The position numbers were made by a program, and so were the translations under genes. From Chitinophagaceae bacterium (GTDB lineage Bacteria; Bacteroidota; Bacteroidia; Chitinophagales; Chitinophagaceae), in NCBI GenBank assembly GCA_003526435.1, contig DPWF01000245.1:1-5061 (forward strand): a DNA stretch of 5,061 bases, written 5' to 3'. The first letter of the stretch is position 1. The number at the start of each line of letters is the position of its first letter. Shown one piece after another: positions 1 to 5,061 of the stretch. The notes beneath the pieces are model-generated. The model saw nothing but the letters and a program-made list of their open reading frames with translations. It had not been told where the DNA came from and did not search any database.

Positions 1-155
1 GTAGCCCAGTTGCCCGGGTCCATATACCCCACACTAACAAGGTAAGCGGGTCCGAGATACGCCAGTATCCTTCGCCATCCTTTCCTGGGAACCGTAGTAT
101 CTACTGTTGCGTGTACCTCACTTAATGAAAGCTGATCTGCTGGTTGCTGTTTCAT
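1..155 (-). CDS. mntH: NRAMP-family Mn2+/Fe2+ transporter, N-terminal fragment
   Basis: This inner-membrane, proton-coupled importer of Mn2+ (and often Fe2+) is cut by the left edge. Only 51 complete codons are visible, reading from the ATG at 155-153. After a polar N-terminal tail of about 28 residues comes the start of the first membrane helix, [17 protein letters not shown] (residues 35-51). It contains the DPGN signature (D46, N49), whose Asp and Asn are metal ligands in the family. The ATG follows the regulator's TAA after a single base (TAAGATG), so the two genes are surely co-transcribed and probably translationally coupled. No Shine-Dalgarno sequence is visible. Family assignment rests on the signature and the regulator neighbour. 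Mn versus Fe preference is inferred from the regulator and cannot be read from the fragment. Confidence 0.93.
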   Translation of the reverse strand, partial: MKQQPADQLSLSEVHATVDTTVPRKGWRRILAYLGPAYLVSVGYMDPGNWA

Positions 156-156
156 C

Positions 157-813
157 TTATACTGGTTTTACAAATAAGACAGATGCCAGATCGCGACTGA
201 TCGTAACTACCTGCTGGTTCTTAATTTTTAATTCTAGCGAGCCGTCAAAATCAAATATTTTTTTTACCTCCAGTCTCGTACCCATCTGTAATCCTTTGTG
301 TTTTAACAATTCAAGCAATTCAGATGACTGACTTCCCACTGCAGTAATTTCTACCGTTTTGCTGATAGGGATCCCTGATAATAGTTCCTGTTGCTGTGAT
401 GCCAGGCGTCCTTTACTGTCGGGTATCGGATCGCCATGCGGATCGAATTTGGGATAACCGAGAAAGGCATCGAGTTTATCTACCAGTTTAGTACTGCTGA
501 TATGTTCCAGTTCTTCCGCTACTTCATGAACTTCATCCCAGCCAAATTGTAATTTGTCTACCAGAAAATATTCCCATAACCGATGCTTCCTGATAATACC
601 GAGTGCCACTTTTTTCCCTTCACTACTGAGTTTAACACCATGGTAGGGCTCGTAACTGATGATGCGTTTTGTTTTTAATTTCTTGAGCATATCAGTAACA
701 GAAGCAGGGCGTGTCTGCAATTCGGCAGACAGTGCATTCGTAGAAACCATTTCCTGCTGTTGCTGGAGGTGGTAAACGGCTTTGATATAATTTTCTTCTG
801 CAACTGTAAACAT
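157..813 (-). CDS. mntR: DtxR/MntR-family metal-dependent transcriptional repressor
   Basis: This cytoplasmic repressor binds DNA when loaded with Mn2+ or Fe2+. I place the start at the ATG at 813 (218 residues). An upstream in-frame TTG at 840 would add nine residues, but it lies inside the putative operator, and the ATG gives numbering that matches B. subtilis MntR closely. A winged helix covers about residues 1-63, with recognition helix near [12 protein letters not shown] (35-46). A dimerisation and metal domain covers about 64-130, and an FeoA/SH3-like domain about 145-218. Likely metal ligands are H77, E81, H96, E100, E103 and H104. E100 sits where DtxR has Cys102, as in Mn-responsive members. 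N8 and K11 replace MntR Asp8 and Glu11. The third domain makes it longer than B. subtilis MntR (142 residues) and more like DtxR/IdeR. It heads the operon with mntH, so manganese homeostasis is the best guess. Iron sensing remains possible. Confidence 0.9.
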   Translation of the reverse strand: MFTVAEENYIKAVYHLQQQQEMVSTNALSAELQTRPASVTDMLKKLKTKRIISYEPYHGVKLSSEGKKVALGIIRKHRLWEYFLVDKLQFGWDEVHEVAEELEHISSTKLVDKLDAFLGYPKFDPHGDPIPDSKGRLASQQQELLSGIPISKTVEITAVGSQSSELLELLKHKGLQMGTRLEVKKIFDFDGSLELKIKNQQVVTISRDLASVLFVKPV

Positions 814-819
814 TGGTAA

Positions 820-868
820 TCTAAATTTATTTTTAGACAAACCTAAAAAATAAAAAGATAATCACCAA
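820..868 (-). promoter_or_regulatory. mntR promoter overlapped by DtxR/MntR-type operator
   Basis: A perfect inverted repeat, TTTTTAG (830-836) and CTAAAAA (843-849) with a 6-bp spacer, resembles DtxR-family operators (TTTAGG...CCTAAA). A further half-site, TCTAAA at 820-825, forms a second overlapping dyad with TTTAGA (832-837). On the minus strand TAGGTTTG (845-838) is a perfect match to the Bacteroidota -7 consensus TAnnTTTG. A TTG at 868-866 lies 20 bp upstream, as expected for the -33 element. Transcription would start near 830, giving a leader of about 20 bases before the ATG at 813. Bound repressor would cover the -7 element, so metal-dependent autorepression is the natural reading. 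The repeat and motif matches are seen directly; repressor binding is inferred. Confidence 0.68.
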
Positions 869-920
869 GATATATGTACTACTTCACCCGAAAACCCTAT
901 TTTTATTGCAAATTCTGTTC

Positions 921-1877
921 ATGAAGCCCTGTCTGTATGCATTCATCATCATGCTTTTCATTGCCTGCAAGGATGAAAAAATTGATTTTTCAGGGGATGT
1001 ACCGTTAAAGGCAGAAGAGTTTATGACGGCTTTTCCCAAGATTACAGGATCGTACCTGATGGCCGACTCGAATATTGCCCGTAAATCTGATACCACCAGG
1101 ATTGGTTACAAGGCATTGAGCCAGTTTATTCCCGATAGCGCCATCAGCGTCTATATTTGTAAAGACAAAAAAACGGTGATCAAACCTGTAGGAATCATTG
1201 AAAAGGAGAAAGAAAATTACCTGCTCATTAATTTTACCAGACAGAAAAAAACAACATGTGTTGTTTTTGTTACCGATAAAAAACTCAATTACCTCGCATC
1301 AAAAGAATTGTTGACCAACCAGAAAACAGATGGATACTATCGTTTTGTATCGATCAACAAGGAACCAACTTTCATGATCAACAGGGAAAAAACTTCAGTA
1401 GAAAATACGTTGAAATTTACCCGATCGGGATGGGTGTATAATGATGCCGGTATTTTTATGCTGGTGGTTACCGACAGTAATGAAGACCCGGAGAAGACTG
1501 CTGTTATCAACCCTATTGACACTTTACCAAGGCTGAATAAACTGAGTGGCGAATATGTAAAGAACGAAAAAAATTACATCTCTGTCAGAGACGGTAAAGA
1601 TGCCAATCACTATTTATTCTTTATTCATTTTGAAAAAGACAAGGCAACATGTGTGGGTGAATTGAAAGGCGAATTCAAATTAAAATCATCAGGCAATGCA
1701 CAATATCTGCAAAACGGCGACCCCTGTATCATTGATTTTAAATTCTCGGGCAACTATGTAACAGTCAAAGAACAGGGAAGCTGCGGAAACCATCGCGGTA
1801 TTAAATGTTTTTTTGATGATACCTATCGTAAAAAAAAGGAACCCAAAGCGAAGAAAAAAAGAACATCTGCCCCTTGA
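921..1877 (+). CDS. Hypothetical lipoprotein, possibly surface-exposed
   Basis: I do not recognise this 318-residue protein. I chose the ATG at 921 over the in-frame TTG at 906 because it begins directly with a type II signal peptide. A hydrophobic stretch (residues 4-15) ends in LFIAC, so lipidation would be at C16. The following K17-D18-E19 resembles the acidic/Lys export signal that sends Bacteroidota lipoproteins to the cell surface. The mature part is hydrophilic and rich in short beta-like stretches. Its C-terminal third (from about residue 208) has four cysteines (C244, C269, C288, C296), including CGNHRGIKC, that could form disulfides. The tail is very basic (KKKEPKAKKKR). The gene is divergent from mntR and shares its 107-bp control region, so metal regulation is possible. 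I see no good -7/-33 pair of its own. Function is unknown. Confidence 0.8.
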   Translation: MKPCLYAFIIMLFIACKDEKIDFSGDVPLKAEEFMTAFPKITGSYLMADSNIARKSDTTRIGYKALSQFIPDSAISVYICKDKKTVIKPVGIIEKEKENYLLINFTRQKKTTCVVFVTDKKLNYLASKELLTNQKTDGYYRFVSINKEPTFMINREKTSVENTLKFTRSGWVYNDAGIFMLVVTDSNEDPEKTAVINPIDTLPRLNKLSGEYVKNEKNYISVRDGKDANHYLFFIHFEKDKATCVGELKGEFKLKSSGNAQYLQNGDPCIIDFKFSGNYVTVKEQGSCGNHRGIKCFFDDTYRKKKEPKAKKKRTSAP

Positions 1878-1909
1878 AATTGAGCATTATTATGGTATAA
1901 CGGTGCGCT

Positions 1910-1928
1910 TCGAAAACGTTTGCAAACG
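1910..1928. promoter_or_regulatory. Palindrome resembling a LacI-family operator
   Basis: The 193-bp gap between the lipoprotein gene and the glucan phosphorylase homologue contains the perfect 12-bp palindrome CGTTTGCAAACG (1917-1928). Overlapping it is AAACGTTT (1914-1921) with the central CG typical of LacI-family sites. The span CGAAAACGTTTGCA (1911-1924) differs by one base from the Gram-positive cre consensus, which LacI relatives read. Because LacI-type regulators often control maltose and glucan genes, control of the gene starting at 2071 is plausible. The palindrome is observed; the regulator is inferred and is not in this window. It could also be a chance palindrome. The rest of the gap holds only a weak -7-like TATGTTTT (1966-1973), whose nearest suitable TTG is spaced too far away. 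Confidence 0.35.
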
Positions 1929-2070
1929 CCTTTCTGCATTGAATCCTAACGATTGTTTGTTGAATTATGTTTTTCTTCCCACTGATTACCCACATCATTA
2001 TTGTGTATGAAATACATTTTCTCAAATACCCCTATATTGCAAGCGCTATTCGATCACCAAACGAGCATTT

Positions 2071-3723
2071 ATGAATTTTAGAAACTATCATGTCCCTTAC
2101 CAGATCAATGAGCAGTATGGTAAAAAAGCTGCTTATTTTTCTATGGAATTTGCAATTCATCAACCTTTAAAAATATACAGTGGCGGTTTAGGATTTCTCG
2201 CGGGCTCTCATTTACGCAGTGCTTATGAACTAAGACAAAATATGATTGGTGTTGGTATCTTATGGAAATATGGATACTACGATCAAACGCGTAACCAGGA
2301 CCAGACGCTCCAGGTTACTTTCATGGAAAAAATTTACAGTTTCCTGGAAGATACTGGCATCAAATTTCAGATACTGATTCATGAGCATCCGGTTTGGGTA
2401 AAAGCATTTTACCTTAATCCGGAAACGTTCAACAGTGCTCCTTTATTTTTATTGAGTACTGATTTACCTGAAAACGATTATGTATCGCAAACCATCACCC
2501 ACCGTTTATACGATGCCAATGTTGCTACCAAAGTGGCACAGTTTATTCTGCTTGGCGTAGGTGGTGCCAAGCTGATTGATGAGCTAGGGTTTAATCCGGA
2601 TGTTTATCATTTGAATGAAGCACATGGTATTTCATCAGCTTTTTATTTATTGAATAAATTCAAAAGTGTAGAGAAAGTAAAAGAGCACCTTGTGTTTACA
2701 ACGCATACCCCTGAAGAAGCGGGTAATGAGAAACATGATATCTACCTCTGTCATAAGATGAGTTATTTCTGTGGTCTTTCTATTGATGAAGTACGTAAGA
2801 TTACCGGTATTAAAGATGACCAATTCAATCACTCACTGGCAGCTTTACGTTTTGCCAGAAAAGCCAATGGCGTATCTGCCTTGCATGGCGATGTAAGCCG
2901 TGAAATGTGGAAGAACCACGAAGGCATCTGCCCAATTACCTCCATTACCAATGCACAGAACTGGCGATACTGGGCCGACAAACAGATGTACCGTGCCATG
3001 GAAGAGGGCAATGATTATAGCTTTGACGATCGCAAAAAATACCTGAAGAAAAGGGCTTTCGAAATTGTTGCCGATCAGACAGGTAAAGTGTTTAATCCAA
3101 ATGTATTAACCATTGTTTGGGCCAGAAGGTTTGCTGGCTACAAGCGTGCTGATATGCTTACCTATGATATGGAGCGATTTGAAAAGATGTTGAACAACAC
3201 CAAACATCCTGTTCAGATCATCTGGGCGGGCAAGCCTTATCCGGTTGACTATCCGGCCATCTCTCAATTTAATAATCTTGTTCACCTGAGTAAGAATTAT
3301 AAAAATGTAGCAGTACTAATCGGATATGAGTTAGGATTGAGCAAACGCATGAAACAGGCGGCTGATGTATGGCTCAACAATCCGCGTGTACCCCGGGAAG
3401 CATCCGGCACGAGCGGTATGACAGCAGCTATGAATGGAGCAGTGAATTTCTCTACCGATGATGGATGGATTCCTGAATTTGTAAACCATGGCAATAATGG
3501 TTTTGTGGTACCCAAAGCAGACTATGCTAACATGACCGTTCATGACCAGGATGAATATGATCTGAACAAAGCATATGAAATACTGGAACAACAGATCATT
3601 CCCATGTACTACGATAATTTCGATACCTGGAGACAGATCACCAAAAATGGCATGAGAGATGTACGTTTCCAGTTCGACAGTAACAGGATGGCACATGAAT
3701 ATTATGAGATCATGTATAAGTAG
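2071..3723 (+). CDS. GT35 alpha-glucan phosphorylase-like protein lacking the PLP lysine
   Basis: This 550-residue protein belongs to the short bacterial branch of glycogen/alpha-glucan phosphorylases, without the extra N-terminal domain (DUF3417) of longer members. The family cleaves alpha-1,4-glucans with phosphate to give glucose-1-phosphate, using PLP. Visible motifs are GGLG (38-41), HLNEAH (180-185), FTTHTP around H212, RRFAGYKRA (352-360) with the phosphate-contacting Arg and Lys equivalents R353 and K358, Y419, and EASGTSGM (443-450). The next residue should be the lysine forming the Schiff base with PLP (Lys680 in rabbit muscle phosphorylase), but it is T451, codon ACA at 3421-3423. 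The frame is intact and the surroundings are well conserved, so this is not simple decay. It may be a non-PLP glycosyltransferase, an inactive regulator, or a subfamily with another chemistry. Databases would probably call it glgP. I withhold the symbol because phosphorylase activity is doubtful. No other glycogen gene is in view. Confidence 0.9.
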   Translation: MNFRNYHVPYQINEQYGKKAAYFSMEFAIHQPLKIYSGGLGFLAGSHLRSAYELRQNMIGVGILWKYGYYDQTRNQDQTLQVTFMEKIYSFLEDTGIKFQILIHEHPVWVKAFYLNPETFNSAPLFLLSTDLPENDYVSQTITHRLYDANVATKVAQFILLGVGGAKLIDELGFNPDVYHLNEAHGISSAFYLLNKFKSVEKVKEHLVFTTHTPEEAGNEKHDIYLCHKMSYFCGLSIDEVRKITGIKDDQFNHSLAALRFARKANGVSALHGDVSREMWKNHEGICPITSITNAQNWRYWADKQMYRAMEEGNDYSFDDRKKYLKKRAFEIVADQTGKVFNPNVLTIVWARRFAGYKRADMLTYDMERFEKMLNNTKHPVQIIWAGKPYPVDYPAISQFNNLVHLSKNYKNVAVLIGYELGLSKRMKQAADVWLNNPRVPREASGTSGMTAAMNGAVNFSTDDGWIPEFVNHGNNGFVVPKADYANMTVHDQDEYDLNKAYEILEQQIIPMYYDNFDTWRQITKNGMRDVRFQFDSNRMAHEYYEIMYK

Positions 3724-3731
3724 GAAATAAT

Positions 3732-3805
3732 TCAAAAATCAAAAGTCAAAAATCGGAAGCTGAAATTTATATTCTGGCTTTTGATTTTTGACTTTTGATT
3801 TTTGA
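3732..3805. repeat. Long inverted repeat made of 7-bp tandem units
   Basis: Two perfectly complementary 23-bp arms (3732-3754 and 3783-3805) flank a 28-bp centre. Further pairing including G-U pairs could continue inward to about 3762/3775. The left arm is three heptamers of the form TCAAAAR. The right side is four heptamers of the form YTTTTGA (3778-3805). It begins 9 bases after the stop codon at 3721-3723. The transcript would form a long, AU-rich hairpin that could end transcription or protect the 3' end. A dispersed intergenic repeat is another possibility. The repeat is seen directly; its role is inferred. Confidence 0.9.
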
Positions 3806-3832
3806 TATCTCCATTTCCCAACCTTTTCCCTT

Positions 3833-3840
3833 TAACTTTG
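3833..3840 (+). promoter_or_regulatory. Bacteroidota -7 element for ubiX
   Basis: TAACTTTG matches the TAnnTTTG consensus of the primary sigma factor of Bacteroidota at every defined base, and lies 22 bases before the ubiX ATG at 3863. Transcription would start around 3846-3848, leaving a short leader. No TTG sits at the usual 19-21 bp upstream; the nearest, at 3802-3804 in the end of the inverted repeat, is 28 bp away. The -33 element is therefore weak or absent. Confidence 0.5.
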
Positions 3841-3862
3841 TTTTTCATTACAAAGCGTTACC

Positions 3863-4435
3863 ATGAGTAACAAAATAGCCATAGCCATTACAGGTGCCAG
3901 CGGTTCCATATACGCCAAACTGCTGCTCGACAAACTTGCTTTACTCAACGATCAGTATGAAGAAGTGGGTATTGTTATGAGCAAGAATGCCAAAGAAGTA
4001 TGGAGAACAGAGTTGGGTAATGAAGATTACAATCAGTACCCTTTCCGCTATTTTGACAAATACGATTTCAATGCTCCTTTTGCTTCCGGCTCTGCGAAAT
4101 ACAATATTATGATAGTAGCCCCCTGCAGTATGGGAACATTGGGACGCATTGCATCTGGCGTAAGCGACGATCTGGTAACACGTGCTGCAGATGTTGTATT
4201 GAAAGAAAGAAGAAAGTTGATTTTAATGGTTCGCGAAACGCCTTATAACCTCATCCATATTAAAAACATGGAAACCGTAACATTGGCAGGAGGTATCATC
4301 TCCCCGGCAACACCTTCTTTTTATAGTCGCCCGCAAACCATAGAAGAAGTAGCTGCCACTGTTATTGATCGTATACTCGATCTGGCCGGATTGGAGACGC
4401 GGTCGTATAGGTGGGGCAGCAGTAAAAGTGAGTAG
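3863..4435 (+). CDS. ubiX: UbiX-family flavin prenyltransferase
   Basis: This cytoplasmic enzyme joins a dimethylallyl group to reduced FMN to make prenylated FMN, the cofactor of UbiD-type decarboxylases. At 190 residues it is full length. The flavin-binding GASGS (11-15) lies near the N-terminus. PCSMGT (87-92) and the hallmark ADVVLKERRKLILMVRETP (109-127, with R124) follow. FYSRPQT carries Y154, and DRIL carries R170; these match the FMN and phosphate-binding Arg, Tyr and Arg of characterised UbiX/Pad1. The C-terminal RWG is also typical. The likely start is the ATG at 3863, 22 bases after a -7 element. No ubiD is in the window. Because Bacteroidota use menaquinone, the client may be a UbiD-like enzyme of the futalosine route or an unrelated decarboxylase (inference). 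The last codons and the stop lie inside a repeat element. Confidence 0.95.
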   Translation: MSNKIAIAITGASGSIYAKLLLDKLALLNDQYEEVGIVMSKNAKEVWRTELGNEDYNQYPFRYFDKYDFNAPFASGSAKYNIMIVAPCSMGTLGRIASGVSDDLVTRAADVVLKERRKLILMVRETPYNLIHIKNMETVTLAGGIISPATPSFYSRPQTIEEVAATVIDRILDLAGLETRSYRWGSSKSE

Positions 4436-4495
4436 TGAGTAAATAGTTTCGCAATTACTGATTACTCACTACTGACTGCTCACTATTCACCATTC
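4423..4495. repeat. Second heptamer-based inverted repeat, overlapping the ubiX end
   Basis: The perfect 12-bp arms AGTAGTGAGTAA (4431-4442) and TTACTCACTACT (4462-4473) flank a 19-bp loop. The right side is six consecutive degenerate heptamers from 4454 to 4495: ATTACTG, ATTACTC, ACTACTG, ACTGCTC, ACTATTC and ACCATTC. The left side carries two units in reverse orientation, GAGTAGT and GAGTAAA (4430-4443), and may extend a little further left. The element supplies the ubiX stop codon (TAG at 4433-4435) and its last residues. The architecture resembles the repeat at 3732-3805, although the sequence differs. Its role is unknown. It may help end ubiX transcription. Confidence 0.8.
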
Positions 4496-4497
4496 AC

Positions 4498-4528
4498 GAA
4501 AAAGGCCCTGCCTTTCAGCAGAGCCTTT
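4498..4528 (-). terminator. Rho-independent terminator of clpC, possibly bidirectional
   Basis: The stem AAAGGCCCTGC (4501-4511) pairs with GCAGAGCCTTT (4518-4528) with one mismatch around a 6-base loop. Read on the minus strand, the stem runs into TTTTT (4502-4498), which fits termination of clpC, whose stop codon is at 4553-4551. In the plus direction the T-tract is weaker (TTTGTATTT), so it would terminate ubiX transcripts less well. Its place between convergent genes supports the call. Confidence 0.8.
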
Positions 4529-4550
4529 GTATTTGAGTACTTACCTTCTC

Positions 4551-5061
4551 TTATACGTTTGCGCTTTCACCCTCTTCTACTCTTTTCTGGAAATCGAATT
4601 TCAGTTTACCTGATTCTTTATCCAGGTCAGCAATCAACACATCTCCCTGTTTGATATTCATATTCAATATCTCTTCTGCCAAAGGATCTTCCAGGTATTT
4701 CTGTATAGCCCTGTGCAGTGGCCTTGCACCAAACTGTGCATCGTAACCTTTCTCAGAAATAAATTCTTTGGCGGCTGCGGTCAGTTCGAGTGAGAAGCCC
4801 AGGTTTTGTAATCGTTTCGAAACCCCTTTCATCAGGATATCGATGATGTTGAAAATATTTTCCTGGTTCAGTGAATTAAACACTACCACATCATCAATAC
4901 GGTTCAGAAATTCGGGTGAGAATGTACGTTTCAGTGCTTTTTCAATAACAGCTTTGTTATTCTCCTCTGCATTCTGAATACGTGTAGCTGTTGCAAAACC
5001 AACACCATCACCAAATTCTTTCAACTGGCGTACACCAATATTGGATGTCATGATGATCATG
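4551..5061 (-). CDS. clpC: ClpC AAA+ unfoldase, C-terminal part
   Basis: This is the C-terminal part of the hexameric ATPase that unfolds proteins for the ClpP protease. The gene enters from the right edge, and about 169 residues of a protein usually over 800 are present. The ATG at 5060 is internal and not the start. The fragment covers the second AAA+ module: sensor 1 in IIMTSN (N7 of the fragment), the arginine finger in EFLNRID (R54), and the C-terminal small domain with sensor 2 in FGARPLHRAIQKYLEDPL (R113). The sequence RQLKEFGDGVGF after sensor 1 and the long acidic tail after the sensor-2 domain favour ClpC over ClpB. The protein ends in a short acidic, low-complexity tail. A strong terminator lies 22 bases beyond the stop codon. 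Nothing appears truncated apart from the window edge. Confidence 0.92.
   Translation of the reverse strand, partial: MIIMTSNIGVRQLKEFGDGVGFATATRIQNAEENNKAVIEKALKRTFSPEFLNRIDDVVVFNSLNQENIFNIIDILMKGVSKRLQNLGFSLELTAAAKEFISEKGYDAQFGARPLHRAIQKYLEDPLAEEILNMNIKQGDVLIADLDKESGKLKFDFQKRVEEGESANV

Noticed and set aside
107..331. Plus-strand open frame across the mntR-mntH junction
   Set aside because: It is antisense to both recognisable genes, with no promoter or protein-family character.
814..840. N-terminal extension of the regulator from a TTG codon at 840
   Set aside because: The extension lies within the putative operator and leader. The ATG at 813 gives residue numbering matching MntR, and TTG starts are rarer.
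898..905. TATTTTTA as a -7 element for the lipoprotein gene
   Set aside because: The last consensus base is wrong and no TTG lies at the right distance upstream, which is too weak in AT-rich DNA.
906..920. TTG start of the lipoprotein gene, five codons before the ATG at 921
   Set aside because: The ATG at 921 begins a clean lipoprotein signal peptide. The upstream codons add nothing typical of one.
1808..2010. Frameshifted extension of the lipoprotein through the T7 (1808-1814) and A8 (1830-1837) runs into another frame open to 2010
   Set aside because: The in-frame product ends plausibly at 1877, the alternative frame has no recognisable protein character, and short homopolymers are expected in Lys/Phe-rich AT-rich coding DNA.
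3331..3735. Minus-strand open frame of 134 codons inside the phosphorylase gene
   Set aside because: It is antisense to a strongly conserved coding region and its translation resembles no known protein, so it is a shadow of the real gene.
4423..4495. The heptamer arrays as a CRISPR array
   Set aside because: The units are 7 bp, contiguous and degenerate, with no spacers and no cas genes.

Overview
The window looks like a chromosomal stretch from a member of the Bacteroidota, probably near Chitinophagaceae. The grounds are AT-rich intergenic DNA, near-absence of Shine-Dalgarno sequences, -7 elements of the TAnnTTTG type, a Bacteroidota-style lipoprotein signal (Cys followed by Lys-Asp-Glu), and protein sequences that read as Bacteroidota versions of their families. 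The genus is inference. I see no rRNA, tRNA, CRISPR, transposase or phage gene.

Layout. (1) 1-813, minus strand: a manganese module. A DtxR/MntR-type regulator is followed after one base by the first 51 codons of an NRAMP Mn/Fe transporter (mntH), which runs off the left edge. The regulator probably starts at the ATG at 813, not at the in-frame TTG at 840. Just upstream is an inverted repeat of the DtxR-operator type with a perfect -7 element at its centre, which suggests metal-dependent autorepression of the pair. (2) 921-1877, plus strand, divergent: an unrecognised lipoprotein of about 318 residues. (3) 1878-2070: a non-coding gap with a LacI-family-like palindrome. (4) 2071-3723: a short-form GT35 alpha-glucan phosphorylase-like protein in which the lysine that should hold pyridoxal phosphate is threonine. 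(5) 3732-3805: a long perfect inverted repeat built from 7-bp units. (6) 3863-4435: a UbiX-type flavin prenyltransferase with its own likely promoter. (7) 4423-4495: a second element of 7-bp units, different in sequence, overlapping the ubiX stop codon. (8) 4498-4528: a terminator between convergent genes. (9) 4551-5061, minus strand: the C-terminal part of the ClpC AAA+ unfoldase, cut by the right edge.

Only mntR-mntH forms an evident operon. The other genes look like separate transcription units with housekeeping or metabolic roles: metal uptake, storage-glucan metabolism, prenyl-FMN cofactor synthesis and proteolysis. There is no clear multi-gene novel system here. The points most worth following are the lysine-less phosphorylase homologue, the two 7-bp-periodic inverted repeats, and the operator-promoter overlap ahead of mntR.
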